This document shows, one piece after another, positions 32,391-40,922 of a stretch of 64,000 nt of DNA. The notes below the pieces were generated by a model. It ran no database searches. It worked only from the letters and a program-made list of their open reading frames with translations, and was not told the origin of the DNA. How positions within the stretch are numbered: position 1 is the first letter of the stretch; each line of letters starts with the position of its first letter. Origin of the DNA: Clostridia bacterium (GTDB lineage Bacteria > Bacillota > Clostridia > Christensenellales > Aristaeellaceae); assembly GCA_017470145.1 (NCBI GenBank), contig JAFUFB010000020.1:1-64000 (forward strand), read 5' to 3'. A program made the translations under genes and the position numbers.

Positions 32391-32867
32391 AATCAACAGC
32401 ATGATTCCTGAGAGCACGGCCGCAATGATGGGGTTGCCCACGATGACAATCAGCCACTTCACGATCAGCGTTTTCTTCGGGATGTACGGCTTGAGATCCT
32501 CTGTTCCGGGGATCGTCCAAGCCTTTGTGTGTCCTACCCAGTACCAGTCAATAAAGAATCGGTCAAACAACCCCTCCGCCATAGCGATTGCGTAGACTTC
32601 CCAGAAGGGCTGCCAGAATCCACGGGATCCATTGATGCCATAAACTGCCCAGAGAACAAAAGCAATCATGACGGTCATTGTGGAAATTTTAAAGATTTTC
32701 TGGTTCCTGTTAATCTGTGCTCGCGTGATCAAACCCATCTTGACAACACGATCCTGCACCTCCTGTTCAAACAGGAAAGTGGCGTTATGGATCCCGTTAG
32801 CAATCGATATCACACAGGGCAGCAGCAAAATAAAGCAAACAACTAAGCATTCCAGAATCAGCACCAT
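32382..32867 (-). CDS. Four-helix membrane protein of unknown function
   Basis: The 161-residue protein has hydrophobic segments at about 1-24, 62-80, 85-105 and 138-160, with charged loops (a DRFFIDWYWVGHTKAW loop near 105). I do not recognise a named family, but similar four-helix proteins occur next to methyltransferase genes in gut Clostridia. The 3' end overlaps the broken phosphoesterase by a few bases. It is preceded, 21 nt away, by a methyltransferase in the same direction. Confidence 0.6.
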   Translation of the reverse strand: MVLILECLVVCFILLLPCVISIANGIHNATFLFEQEVQDRVVKMGLITRAQINRNQKIFKISTMTVMIAFVLWAVYGINGSRGFWQPFWEVYAIAMAEGLFDRFFIDWYWVGHTKAWTIPGTEDLKPYIPKKTLIVKWLIVIVGNPIIAAVLSGIMLLILP

Positions 32868-32888
32868 ATCCTCTCCCCTCCCCTCCCG

Positions 32889-33686
32889 TCACAGGCACAA
32901 TACTGCGATTTTATTTGAAAGATTCCGGATCGGTTTGATTTTCCCGATCACTTTGTAAATCGGATACATGACCTCCATGCCCTCAACAAGACTTCTGTCC
33001 TCAATCAGATGAAAGGATGGCGAAAGCCGACTGATCTCCGCGCCGTTTTTTGCGCCCCATGTAAATTTCGCTCCGCTTTGGTCGATGGATTTTTCCTTGA
33101 CCCGCTTTACGACCAGCGGAGACATGTATTCCAGAAATACAGTGACCGAACACGTCTTAAAATGCGACGCAATGATGGAAAGCATCTGTTTGACGTCCTG
33201 TTCGGTCAAATACATGGTCAATCCCTCCACGATAACCAGCAGATCGCCCGTGACTGCGCCAATCGATGCTGTCCATGCCTCGTCCATGGCGGACGCGGCA
33301 ATCATGGAAATGCGACCTTCTTCCTGCAAAAACTGTTTTCTGACAGCAATAGTTTCCGGAAGGTCCAGATTGAACCATCGTATTTTCCCATTGTCGACAC
33401 GGTATACGCGGGTGTCCATGCCACAGGCCAGGTTGATCACGGTCGCTTCAGGATGTTCGTCTATATATCGCTTTGTCATATTGTCTAATAGGATAGTTCT
33501 GGCAATAACACCGGCGCTCATTTTGAAGTCCCTGTCAGCCGCAGCAAAATCGTAATCAAGCTGATTCACGATCTCAACGGCCTGCAGATCAAAAATAAGC
33601 GGGTTTTCTTTTTGCGATTCTTTTGCCCTCGCGTAAAGTGTTTGAATCATTGTCTCCGGCACACCGGAAATTTGAAGCTTTCCCAT
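32889..33686 (-). CDS. LCM/PPM-type SAM methyltransferase
   Basis: The 265-residue protein belongs to the leucine carboxyl methyltransferase-like group (TcmP/PPM family): VINLACGMDTRVYRVDNG is the motif I, WFNLDLPE the acidic strand-2 end, and LLVIEGLTMYLTEQDVKQML the motif IV. In bacteria these make natural-product O-methylations, but nothing nearby suggests such a pathway. It starts at ATG 33686. The gene is AT-richer than the following thioesterase. Confidence 0.83.
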   Translation of the reverse strand: MGKLQISGVPETMIQTLYARAKESQKENPLIFDLQAVEIVNQLDYDFAAADRDFKMSAGVIARTILLDNMTKRYIDEHPEATVINLACGMDTRVYRVDNGKIRWFNLDLPETIAVRKQFLQEEGRISMIAASAMDEAWTASIGAVTGDLLVIVEGLTMYLTEQDVKQMLSIIASHFKTCSVTVFLEYMSPLVVKRVKEKSIDQSGAKFTWGAKNGAEISRLSPSFHLIEDRSLVEGMEVMYPIYKVIGKIKPIRNLSNKIAVLCL

Positions 33687-34024
33687 GTTTCATCACCCAA
33701 TCCCTTCCACACAGATCCGATATAGCATCTTCCTGCCCTACATCCGTTAGTTTCGGCTAACCCAATTTCTGAATGAAAGCCTGCTCCACAGTCACCTCCC
33801 AAAACCGCGTCGCGGGATGTTAGCCGTCGCTTACAATTATACTTTGCTCGCGCCGATTCTTCAATCCCCCGAACCCTGTTATCTCCATTATTTTTCCACG
33901 CATAATATATTTTAAATTTCTCTTCCCATAAAGCCTATATGCGGTTATAATGGGTGAGCTTCGAGGCTATGCACAGCAAATCCCCCTCGCCTGTGGCAAA
34001 ATACGCAAAAAGGATCGTACACCC
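33687..34024. other. Divergent intergenic region with promoter
   Basis: No gene is visible in these 338 nt. TTCCCA (33923-33928), 17 nt and TATAAT (33946-33951) form a promoter for the thioesterase; a leftward promoter for the methyltransferase should lie nearer 33700 but is not clear. Confidence 0.5.
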
Positions 34025-34471
34025 ATGAAGACAACAGCCAGCACCGTACAAATCGTTATGCCGCAGCATTGCAACGGCTATGCCAAGCCCAGGCTCTTCG
34101 GCGGCCAGATCATGGCTTGGATCGACGTAGTAGGCGCGGTCGCCGCCCGGCGTTACACACAAAAGGCCGTCACCACGGTCTGCATCGATAACCTGACCTT
34201 CCTGAAGCCTGCCTATCTGAACGACACGGTGATTCAGGAGGCCGGGGTCACCTGGACGGGGAACACCTCCCTGGAGGTGCGCGTAGACAGCCTGGTGGAA
34301 AAGCTGGACGGCACCCAGGAGCTGATCAACCGGGCTTACGTGGTTTTTGTGGCCCTGGATGAAAATGATCAGCCCGCCAAAGTACCACCCCTGGTGCCTG
34401 AAACAGAGGAAGAAATCAAAGAATACGAGGCCGCGATTCTTCGGAGAAAGATCCGCCTCGCGAGATCATAA
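34025..34471 (+). CDS. Acyl-CoA thioesterase (hotdog fold)
   Basis: The 148-residue protein matches the YciA/BACH-type acyl-CoA hydrolases: LFGGQIMAWIDVVGAVAARR is the hotdog helix with the catalytic Asp, and the second half continues VCIDNLTFLKPAYLNDT. The product releases CoA from short or medium acyl-CoA in the cytosol. I chose ATG 34025 for its fit to the family start; there is an upstream in-frame extension with no homology. The promoter is at 33923-33951. Confidence 0.82.
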   Translation: MKTTASTVQIVMPQHCNGYAKPRLFGGQIMAWIDVVGAVAARRYTQKAVTTVCIDNLTFLKPAYLNDTVIQEAGVTWTGNTSLEVRVDSLVEKLDGTQELINRAYVVFVALDENDQPAKVPPLVPETEEEIKEYEAAILRRKIRLARS

Positions 34472-34498
34472 AAAAACAATTTTTAGGAGGAAGCAATC

Positions 34499-35479
34499 AT
34501 GAATCTTCGCACTTTGGGCAAGACGGGCAAAAAGGTATCAGAAATCGGTCTGGGTACCTGGCAGCTGGGAACCAAGTGGGGCGATCCCTTTAACCGGGAG
34601 GAAGCCTTCCGCATCCTGGAAGCGGCAGAGGAAGCCGGCATCACCTTCATCGACACGGCAGATGTTTACAACGGAGGAAAAAGCGAGGAAACCATCGGCG
34701 AATACATCTCCGCCCATCCGGACAAGTTCTATATCACGACCAAATGCGGCCGCAGACTGAATCCCCACACGGCGGAACAATACACTCCCGCCGCCATCGC
34801 CGGCTTTATCGAGGACAGCCTCCAGCGCATGAAGCTGGAAAAGCTGGATATGATTCTGCTCCATTGCCCACCCACCCCCGTCTTTTCTCGGGACGACATC
34901 TTTGCGGAGCTGGATCGGCAAAAGGAGCTGGGCAAAATCGCCGATTATGGCGTGAGCATTGAAAAGGTAGAGGAAGGAATCCAGGCCATGGAATATGACG
35001 TCTCCGCCATGGAGGTCATCTTCAATATGTTCCGGCTCAAGCCTCTGGAGCAATTATTCCCCCTGGCGGCGCAAAAGAACGTGGGCATCATCGCCCGGGT
35101 TCCCCTGGCCAGCGGCCTGCTGACGGGAAAATATACCCTGGATACCGCCTTTGGGCCCAAGGATCACCGCAGCTACAACCGGGAAGGCGCCTCCTTCGAC
35201 AAGGGGGAAACCTTCTCCGGCGTGCCCTACGAACTGGGACTGGAAGCGGTGGACGCGCTGAAAAAAGCCTTCGGTACCGTTGATTTGGCTCCCCTCGCCA
35301 TTCGCTGGATTCTCATGCATCCCGAGGTTAGCGTGGTCATTCCCGGCGCCAGCAGAGCCTCCCAGGTCAATGACAATGTAAAGGCCGCGGAGCTTCCCCC
35401 GCTCACCGATGCCCAGATGCAGGCCGTGCGGGAGATCTATGATCATTATCTGCGGGAAACCATTCATCCCCAGTGGTAA
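34499..35479 (+). CDS. Aldo/keto reductase
   Basis: The 326-residue protein has the TIM-barrel plan of the family. The catalytic tetrad can be read: Asp in FIDTADVYNGGKSEE with its Tyr, Lys in YITTKCGR and His in MILLHCPPTP. NADPH-binding text VVIPGASRASQVNDN is at the C-terminus. It reduces aldehydes or ketones; the substrate is unknown. The start follows TAGGAGG, 28 nt behind the thioesterase, so the two are co-transcribed. Confidence 0.88.
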   Translation: MNLRTLGKTGKKVSEIGLGTWQLGTKWGDPFNREEAFRILEAAEEAGITFIDTADVYNGGKSEETIGEYISAHPDKFYITTKCGRRLNPHTAEQYTPAAIAGFIEDSLQRMKLEKLDMILLHCPPTPVFSRDDIFAELDRQKELGKIADYGVSIEKVEEGIQAMEYDVSAMEVIFNMFRLKPLEQLFPLAAQKNVGIIARVPLASGLLTGKYTLDTAFGPKDHRSYNREGASFDKGETFSGVPYELGLEAVDALKKAFGTVDLAPLAIRWILMHPEVSVVIPGASRASQVNDNVKAAELPPLTDAQMQAVREIYDHYLRETIHPQW

Positions 35480-35553
35480 TCATGTCGTTTTGCAATGTAC
35501 CAGGATGATTTTTCAGTACAAAAGAAAGTAACAGAGGGAACGGGGAAAGAACC

Positions 35554-37893
35554 ATGACGTTGAATGAGCTGAAGCCCGGGCAGAGCGCCCGAATCGATCA
35601 GGTTGGCGGAGAAGGCGCCCTGCGGCAGCATCTGCTGGATATGGGGATGCTGCCCGGAGCGGAAGTCACCGTGATGAAGCTGGCTCCCATGGGGGATCCC
35701 ATGGAGATCCGGATTCATGAATACGAGCTGACGCTGCGCCTGGCGGACGGGGAGAACATCGAGATTACCCAGGTGGCGGCGAAAGCCCCCGTTTCCTCTC
35801 CTCCGAAGAAGAAAACCATGGACCATCCCGGCCTGGGGGAGGAAGGAAAGTTTCATCCCAAGGGCAGCGGCAATCCGCTGCCTGAGGGGACTCGGCTGAC
35901 CTTTGCCCTGGTAGGGAATCAAAACAGCGGAAAGACGACGCTGTTCAACCAGCTGACGGGCGCCAACCAGCATGTCGGAAATTTTCCCGGCGTTACGGTG
36001 GATCGAAAGGACGGCGCCATCCGGGGGCACGAGAATACCCTGATCACTGATCTCCCCGGCATCTATTCCATGAGTCCCTATTCCAGCGAGGAGCTGGTGT
36101 CCCGAAACTTTGTGCTGAACGAAAATCCCAGCGCCATCATCAACATCGTGGATGTGACCAGCATTGAGCGCAGCCTATATCTGACCATGCAGCTGCTGGA
36201 GATGGGCGTTCCCACTGTGGTGGCGCTGAATATGATGGACGAAATGACCGGTAACCATGGCGCGGTGGACATCAATGCGATGGAGGCCATGCTAGGCGTG
36301 CCGGTGGTGCCCATTTCCGCGGCGAAGAACCAAGGGATCGAGGAGCTGGTGAAGCACGCGATCCACATCGCCAAATATCAGGAAAAGCCCCTACGGCAGG
36401 ACTTTTGCGATGCCGGAGACCATGGCGGCGCGGTGCATCGCTGTCTGCACGCGGTGATCCATCTGATCGAGGATCACGCCCAGGCCGCGAAACTCCCCGT
36501 CCGATTTGCGGCCAGCAAAGCCATAGAAGGCGATGAGCTGATTACCGCCCAATTGAATCTGGATCAAAACGAGCGGGAAACCCTGGAGCATATCGTCCTG
36601 CAGATGGAGAAGGAACGGGGGATGGATCGCAGCGCCGCCATCGCGGACATGCGCTTCACCTATATCGAGAAGGTCTGCGCGGACTGCGTCACCAAGCCCC
36701 GGGAGAGCAAGGAGCATCTTCGCAGCCAGCGGATCGACCGGCTGTTGACCGGAAAATGGACCGCCCTGCCGGTGTTCGTCGCCATTATGGCCGTCGTGTT
36801 TTATCTCACCTTCAGCCTCATTGGCCCCTTCCTGCAGGATCTGCTGCAGGAGGGCATCGATGCCCTGGCCGGCCTGGTGGAAAGCGCCATGGCCGCCGGC
36901 GGCGTGAACGAGGAGATCCAGAGCCTGGTGCTGGATGGCATCTTCGAGGGTGTCGGCAGCGTGCTCAGTTTCCTGCCCATCATCGTGACCATGTTCCTGT
37001 TCCTTTCCTTGTTGGAGGACAGCGGATACATTGCCCGGGTGGCCTTCTTTATGGATAAGCTGCTGCGGAAAATCGGCCTCTCCGGCCGTTCCATCGTGCC
37101 CATGCTGATCGGCTTCGGCTGCTCCGTGCCCGCGGTCATGTCCACGCGAACCCTCCCCAGCGAACGGGATCGAAAGATGACCATCCTGCTGACGCCCTTC
37201 ATGAGCTGCACGGCCAAGCTGCCCATCTATGGATTCTTTGTTTCGGCCTTCTTCCCGGGCTCCAGCTGGTGGATCATTACGGGGCTGTATCTCCTGGGCA
37301 TCCTGGTCGGGATTTTAGTGGCCCTGCTGTTTAAGAAGACCCTTTTCCGCGGGGAGGCGGTTCCTTTCGTCATGGAGCTGCCGAATTATCGGCTGCCCAG
37401 CCTGCGAAATGTAGCGCAGCTGCTGTGGGAAAAGGCGAAGGATTTCCTGCAGAAGGCTTTTTCTGTCATTCTGATCGCCACCATCGTGGTCTGGTTTCTG
37501 CAAAGCTTTGATTTCCGTTTCAATCTGGTGGAGGATTCCGCCGACAGCATCATGGCGGCCATCGCCGGGGTCATCGCGCCCATCATGCGTCCCGTCGGTC
37601 TGGGAGACTGGCGGATTGTAACCTCCCTGATCAGCGGGTTCATGGCGAAGGAAAGCGTGGTCTCGGTGATGGAAGTGCTCTTCAGCAACGGACTGGCGGG
37701 CATCAGCGCCCTGGCCGCCGCTTCCATGCTGGTGTTCAGCCTGCTGTACACTCCCTGCGTGGCCGCGGTTGCCTCTGTGAAGCGGGAGTTGGGCGCCAAA
37801 TGGGCCATCTCTTTGGTGGGCTGGCAATGCTTGCTGGGCTGGATAGCCGCGCTGATCGTGCGGATGATCGGTCTCGCGCTGGGATGGGGGTAA
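35554..37893 (+). CDS. feoB: Ferrous iron transporter, FeoA-FeoB fusion
   Basis: Residues 1-75 are an SH3-like FeoA domain (LNELKPGQSARI, then LLDMGMLPGAEVTV), a linker runs to about 115, and the rest is FeoB. The G domain has GNQNSGKT at 121-128, DLPG and NMMD; the membrane part has the gate motifs GYIARVAFFMD and GCSVPAVMSTR and about ten helices. It imports Fe2+ in a GTP-dependent way. FeoA is usually a separate gene, so the fusion is of note. Two small proteins follow in the same operon. Confidence 0.93.
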   Translation: MTLNELKPGQSARIDQVGGEGALRQHLLDMGMLPGAEVTVMKLAPMGDPMEIRIHEYELTLRLADGENIEITQVAAKAPVSSPPKKKTMDHPGLGEEGKFHPKGSGNPLPEGTRLTFALVGNQNSGKTTLFNQLTGANQHVGNFPGVTVDRKDGAIRGHENTLITDLPGIYSMSPYSSEELVSRNFVLNENPSAIINIVDVTSIERSLYLTMQLLEMGVPTVVALNMMDEMTGNHGAVDINAMEAMLGVPVVPISAAKNQGIEELVKHAIHIAKYQEKPLRQDFCDAGDHGGAVHRCLHAVIHLIEDHAQAAKLPVRFAASKAIEGDELITAQLNLDQNERETLEHIVLQMEKERGMDRSAAIADMRFTYIEKVCADCVTKPRESKEHLRSQRIDRLLTGKWTALPVFVAIMAVVFYLTFSLIGPFLQDLLQEGIDALAGLVESAMAAGGVNEEIQSLVLDGIFEGVGSVLSFLPIIVTMFLFLSLLEDSGYIARVAFFMDKLLRKIGLSGRSIVPMLIGFGCSVPAVMSTRTLPSERDRKMTILLTPFMSCTAKLPIYGFFVSAFFPGSSWWIITGLYLLGILVGILVALLFKKTLFRGEAVPFVMELPNYRLPSLRNVAQLLWEKAKDFLQKAFSVILIATIVVWFLQSFDFRFNLVEDSADSIMAAIAGVIAPIMRPVGLGDWRIVTSLISGFMAKESVVSVMEVLFSNGLAGISALAAASMLVFSLLYTPCVAAVASVKRELGAKWAISLVGWQCLLGWIAALIVRMIGLALGWG

Positions 37894-37900
37894 TCACAGG

Positions 37901-38053
37901 ATGAATATTTGGGATGGATTGATCTTACTGCTGATCGCAGCCGCGGTAGCGATAGCTGTTCGCCATCTGCGAAGGAGCAAACAGCGGGGCTGCTCCGGCT
38001 GCTGCGCCTCCTGCGTACAGCTTTGCCCGGGAAAGGCAGGAAAGAGTCAATGA
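37901..38053 (+). CDS. FeoB-associated Cys-rich membrane peptide
   Basis: This 50-residue protein has an N-terminal membrane helix (WDGLILLLIAAAVAIAV), a basic stretch, and a Cys cluster GCSGCCASCVQLC. That is the FeoB_associated layout found behind clostridial feoB, thought to help iron transfer. It lies 7 nt behind feoB, and its stop overlaps the next start (ATGA at 38050). Confidence 0.8.
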   Translation: MNIWDGLILLLIAAAVAIAVRHLRRSKQRGCSGCCASCVQLCPGKAGKSQ

Positions 38054-38430
38054 ATATCATGGAAATTGTGCTGATTTTGCTGCTGGCCAGCCTGCTGGGC
38101 TGGGCGGTAGGACGTAGCGTGCGCAAAGCCCGCCGGGGCGGCGGATGCTGCGGGGAGCGGGAGCAGACGGAAGCCCGCGTTTCCATTCAGGACCGCAACA
38201 AATCCCATTATCCCTTCCAGGTGACCCTCCAGATTGGCGGAATGACCTGTGAAAACTGCGCCCGCAGGGTAGAAAACGCCCTGAACAGCTTGGAGGGCAT
38301 ATGGGCTGATGTCCGCATTTTGAATCATCAGGCCACCGTCCGCGCCAAAAAGAAGCCCGACGAAACTACTCTTCGTCAGGCTGTACAGAATGCCGGATAT
38401 GTGGTATTGGGGCAAGTGGAAGGCGTTTGA
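38050..38430 (+). CDS. Membrane-anchored heavy-metal-associated (HMA) domain protein
   Basis: The 126-residue product has an N-terminal helix (IMEIVLILLLASLLGWAVG), a Cys pair in GGGCCGERE, and a C-terminal HMA domain with the copper/zinc-type GGMTCENCARRVENAL motif (CxxC). Its ATG overlaps the stop of the FeoB-associated peptide, so it is part of the feo operon. A metal-transfer or metal-sensing role in iron uptake is inference; HMA domains usually bind Cu+ or Zn2+. Confidence 0.8.
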   Translation: MNIMEIVLILLLASLLGWAVGRSVRKARRGGGCCGEREQTEARVSIQDRNKSHYPFQVTLQIGGMTCENCARRVENALNSLEGIWADVRILNHQATVRAKKKPDETTLRQAVQNAGYVVLGQVEGV

Positions 38431-38474
38431 TCCTTTAAAACAATGCCGAACTCTGCAGATAAACTCTAACTGCG

Positions 38475-38741
38475 TCACCCTTTCCGAAAAATAAGGATTT
38501 TTTTACAGCTGTAAGGTTGGCACATAGACGAAACATGGAGAACGGCCTCCGTTTTACGTGACATGAAAAACCCGCCATGCCAGTCATTCTGGACATCGCG
38601 GGTTTTTCGCTTCCTGTTGTATACCTTCTTGCTCTCCACCGTTCTGGTGACCGGTGAAAAGTCCCAAACATTACGCCTCAGGGAGTCCAGCCTTTTACGG
38701 GCTTTCTTCCCCAGCTTTTCCCTTGGGATAAAATGGGTCAT
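38475..38741 (-). CDS. Small conserved-looking basic protein
   Basis: The 88-residue frame starts at ATG 38741, 9 nt after AAAGGA, with MTHFIPREKLGKKARKRLDS and then WDFSPVTRTVESKKVYNRKR. The highly basic, Arg/Lys-rich first 60 residues look like a real small protein; the last 28, past the hairpin at 38568-38607, may be read-through of a decayed end. No function can be given. Confidence 0.5.
   Translation of the reverse strand: MTHFIPREKLGKKARKRLDSLRRNVWDFSPVTRTVESKKVYNRKRKTRDVQNDWHGGFFMSRKTEAVLHVSSMCQPYSCKKILIFRKG
38568..38607 (+). terminator. Probable terminator of the feo operon
   Basis: AAACCCGC and GCGGGTTT arms with an inner CCAG/CTGG pair, followed on the plus strand by TTT and CGC. 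It lies inside the small leftward frame, so either that frame or the terminator role may be wrong. Confidence 0.5.
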
Positions 38742-38785
38742 GGGATCACATCCTTTCTATGCAGTCCGTCAAATGGGTTTGATTA

Positions 38786-38977
38786 TCAGGCATGGATCAT
38801 AGCGTACCGTGAGCTGTTCAGCACGCGTAGCATATGATCCCCTGTCTCCCAGGCACACTCCATCGAAATGCCAGCCGCACAGGTGGAAAAGTTTTCTTCA
38901 AAATGTCGTCTGAAGCTTCCTTTGTTCCAAACTTCCTTAGTGGTCTTTTCACTACAGACCATACTTTCTGAGTGCAA
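38786..38977 (-). pseudogene. Unidentified gene remnant
   Basis: A 63-codon frame (text KEVWNKGSFRRHFEENFSTC, then GDHMLRVLNSSRYAMIHA) has protein-like composition but no clear ribosome site and no recognisable family. It may be a fragment of a former gene near the second ATPase. Confidence 0.25.
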
Positions 38978-39108
38978 GATGATTCAGATCGCTCTTAGAC
39001 TATCCCCAAACAAAAACAGATAACAGCGGAAGTTTACCGCGAAAGTACAGTGCAGATTGCCTCTCAGCACCTTTTCAAAAGGAATCATCTCCTGCTTGAA
39101 ATTGATTC

Positions 39109-39179
39109 TTGACAAACTTGAACATCCAGCTTAAGATATCTTTATCAACCGTTGGGTTGACAACTTTCAAGTTGATAAA
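39109..39179 (+). promoter_or_regulatory. Promoter and inverted repeat before the second DUF234 ATPase
   Basis: TTGACA (39109-39114), 17 nt, TAAGAT (39132-39137). Directly downstream, TTTATCAAC (39141-39149) and GTTGATAAA (39171-39179) are perfect nine-base arms, with a further CAACTT/AAGTTG pair inside. The arms end next to the ribosome site, so the stem could act as operator or hide the start. Confidence 0.7.
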
Positions 39180-39193
39180 AAGGAGCGGATCCC

Positions 39194-40585
39194 ATGTTTG
39201 TTGGTAGAATATCCGAAATGGAAGAACTGGAACAGCGTTGGAAGCGTGGTCAATTTGAGTTTGGTGTAGTCTATGGCACTCGGCGTATTGGCAAAACTAC
39301 AATGCTGCAGGAGTTTGTCAAAGGGAAACCGGCCTTTTATTTCCAGGCCAGAAAGGCAGATGAGAAAGACAATCTCACTGCGTTCAGCCGCGAGTTTCGT
39401 AAACTGCAGGGCATGGATGAGCACGTCAGCTACAATTCGTTCAGCGATGCTTTCGACAGTATTGTGGATTGCTCAAAAAAGCTGCGTATGATTTTAATCA
39501 TCGATGAAATCGCTTATCTCTGCCAAAAGAGCAAAGCTTTGTTGTCTCTTCTCCAGTTTTACATGGATGGAGCATTCCGTGATGCCAAATTGATGGTGAT
39601 TCTTTCCGGCAGCAATGTCTCTTTCATGGAAGAAATCCTCAACAACCGAAATGATCCGCTTTATCAACGCGCAACCTTTCAGATTCATCTGGAGAAAATG
39701 CCCTTTAACGAAGCACGGCAATTTGTCTCGGATGGTTCTCACGAAGAACAGGTACAGTACCTCGGTCTCTTCGGCTCCCATCCTTATTACCTTGGCATGA
39801 TTGATCACGCGATTTCATTTCAGGAGAATGTCCGCAGGCTTTTGTACAGCAAATACGGCACGCTGTTAGACGCGCCAGAAAAGATTCTGCCGGTTGGTGT
39901 ATCCGACCAGAATATGTACAACTCCATCCTCCGCGCCGTTGCTATGGGCAAACGTTTCAGCAAGGAAATAGCGGAAGCCGTCGGCGTTGAAAACAATTAT
40001 GTAGCCAAATACCTTTCTTCTCTCTTGCAGATGCAGGTGCTGGAAAAGCGGGAATCCTTTATCCAGAACAAGAAGACCAACTATTATGCCGTCGGTGACA
40101 ATCTGCTGCGCTTCTGGTATCGCTTTATCTTTGATCAGCGCGATGTGATTCAGAATGGCTTAGGTGACGTGATGTTTGCCGAAGATCAGGAAGGCATTGC
40201 CGACTTTATTGCCCGTTCTTTTGAGGATGTGGCGTTGCTTTGGATGGAAGAGCAGAACCGTAAAGGCAAACTACCTGCTTTCTATGGCACCTTCCGCAAT
40301 TACAACGTCGAAAACTCCAGACTGAACCGTTCTGTGGAACTGGATGGCCTGGCCGAGGGGTTGGGGAAAAATAAAAACCGTTTGCTTGTCATCGAATGCA
40401 AGTACAGGAAAACACCTTTCAGCATGAGTATGCTGGCTCACCTGAAGGAAAGCGTTTCCCTGTTCAATGCATACGATGTGATAGATTACTACCTGATTTC
40501 CAAATCAGGCTTTACCAGCGACGTTGCTACCCTCACGGACCCACGCATTCATCTGGTTCTGTTGGATGATCTGTTCCAGGACTAA
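39194..40585 (+). CDS. DUF234-type AAA ATPase
   Basis: The 463-residue protein has FVGRISEMEELEQRW, Walker A GTRRIGKT near residue 32, Walker B ILIIDEIAYL near 101, a winged helix, and a C-terminal DUF234 nuclease-like domain, VELDGLAEGLG...LLVIECKYRK near residues 385-410 (Asp, Glu-X-Lys). It is homologous but not closely similar to the ATPase at 30360. ATG 39194 follows AAAAAGGAGCG. It stands alone. The role is unknown. Confidence 0.85.
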   Translation: MFVGRISEMEELEQRWKRGQFEFGVVYGTRRIGKTTMLQEFVKGKPAFYFQARKADEKDNLTAFSREFRKLQGMDEHVSYNSFSDAFDSIVDCSKKLRMILIIDEIAYLCQKSKALLSLLQFYMDGAFRDAKLMVILSGSNVSFMEEILNNRNDPLYQRATFQIHLEKMPFNEARQFVSDGSHEEQVQYLGLFGSHPYYLGMIDHAISFQENVRRLLYSKYGTLLDAPEKILPVGVSDQNMYNSILRAVAMGKRFSKEIAEAVGVENNYVAKYLSSLLQMQVLEKRESFIQNKKTNYYAVGDNLLRFWYRFIFDQRDVIQNGLGDVMFAEDQEGIADFIARSFEDVALLWMEEQNRKGKLPAFYGTFRNYNVENSRLNRSVELDGLAEGLGKNKNRLLVIECKYRKTPFSMSMLAHLKESVSLFNAYDVIDYYLISKSGFTSDVATLTDPRIHLVLLDDLFQD

Positions 40586-40617
40586 TAGGACATCTTGTTA
40601 AGCACCGCCTGCTTTAT

Positions 40618-40740
40618 TTAGCCGTGCGCTGGCGGCGCTTTCTGACGATGCCCACCGTGCCGCTGATGACCATCAGCGCGATGCCATGCCACATGACACC
40701 GGTATTCAAGGGGGGGTGTTGGTGCTGTGTCGGATAGACC
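40618..40740 (-). pseudogene. C-terminal membrane anchor remnant with frameshift
   Basis: On the minus strand DTAPTPPL is followed, in a frame shifted by one base, by NTGVMWHGIALMVISGTVGI and then VRKRRQRTAK and a stop. This is a Pro-Thr linker, membrane helix and basic tail, as in surface-anchored proteins. The shift falls in a run of seven C (G7 at 40710-40716). The N-terminal protein is not present. Confidence 0.45.
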
Positions 40741-40922
40741 TTCCTGCAGAAAAGCAAAAGGGGCGATGCCAACATGGCACCACACCCCTGCAAAACCCCG
40801 TGTGCCGCTCAGGTCGCTCCTCAGCGTTGCCTTATCCTGCATACGGGTAAAAGCAAGATTATAGGAGAATGATACGACTTGGGTGGAATATTTGTGGCAG
40901 CAAGAGGAACATAAATCACGAT

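Noticed and set aside
38786..38977. Complete small gene
   Set aside because: The 63-codon frame has no ribosome site and no recognisable domain, so it is listed only as a weak remnant.
40741..40922. Coding region upstream of the surface-anchor tail
   Set aside because: Text in the open frame does not look like protein from a known family and lacks a start signal; it may be an untranslated remnant.
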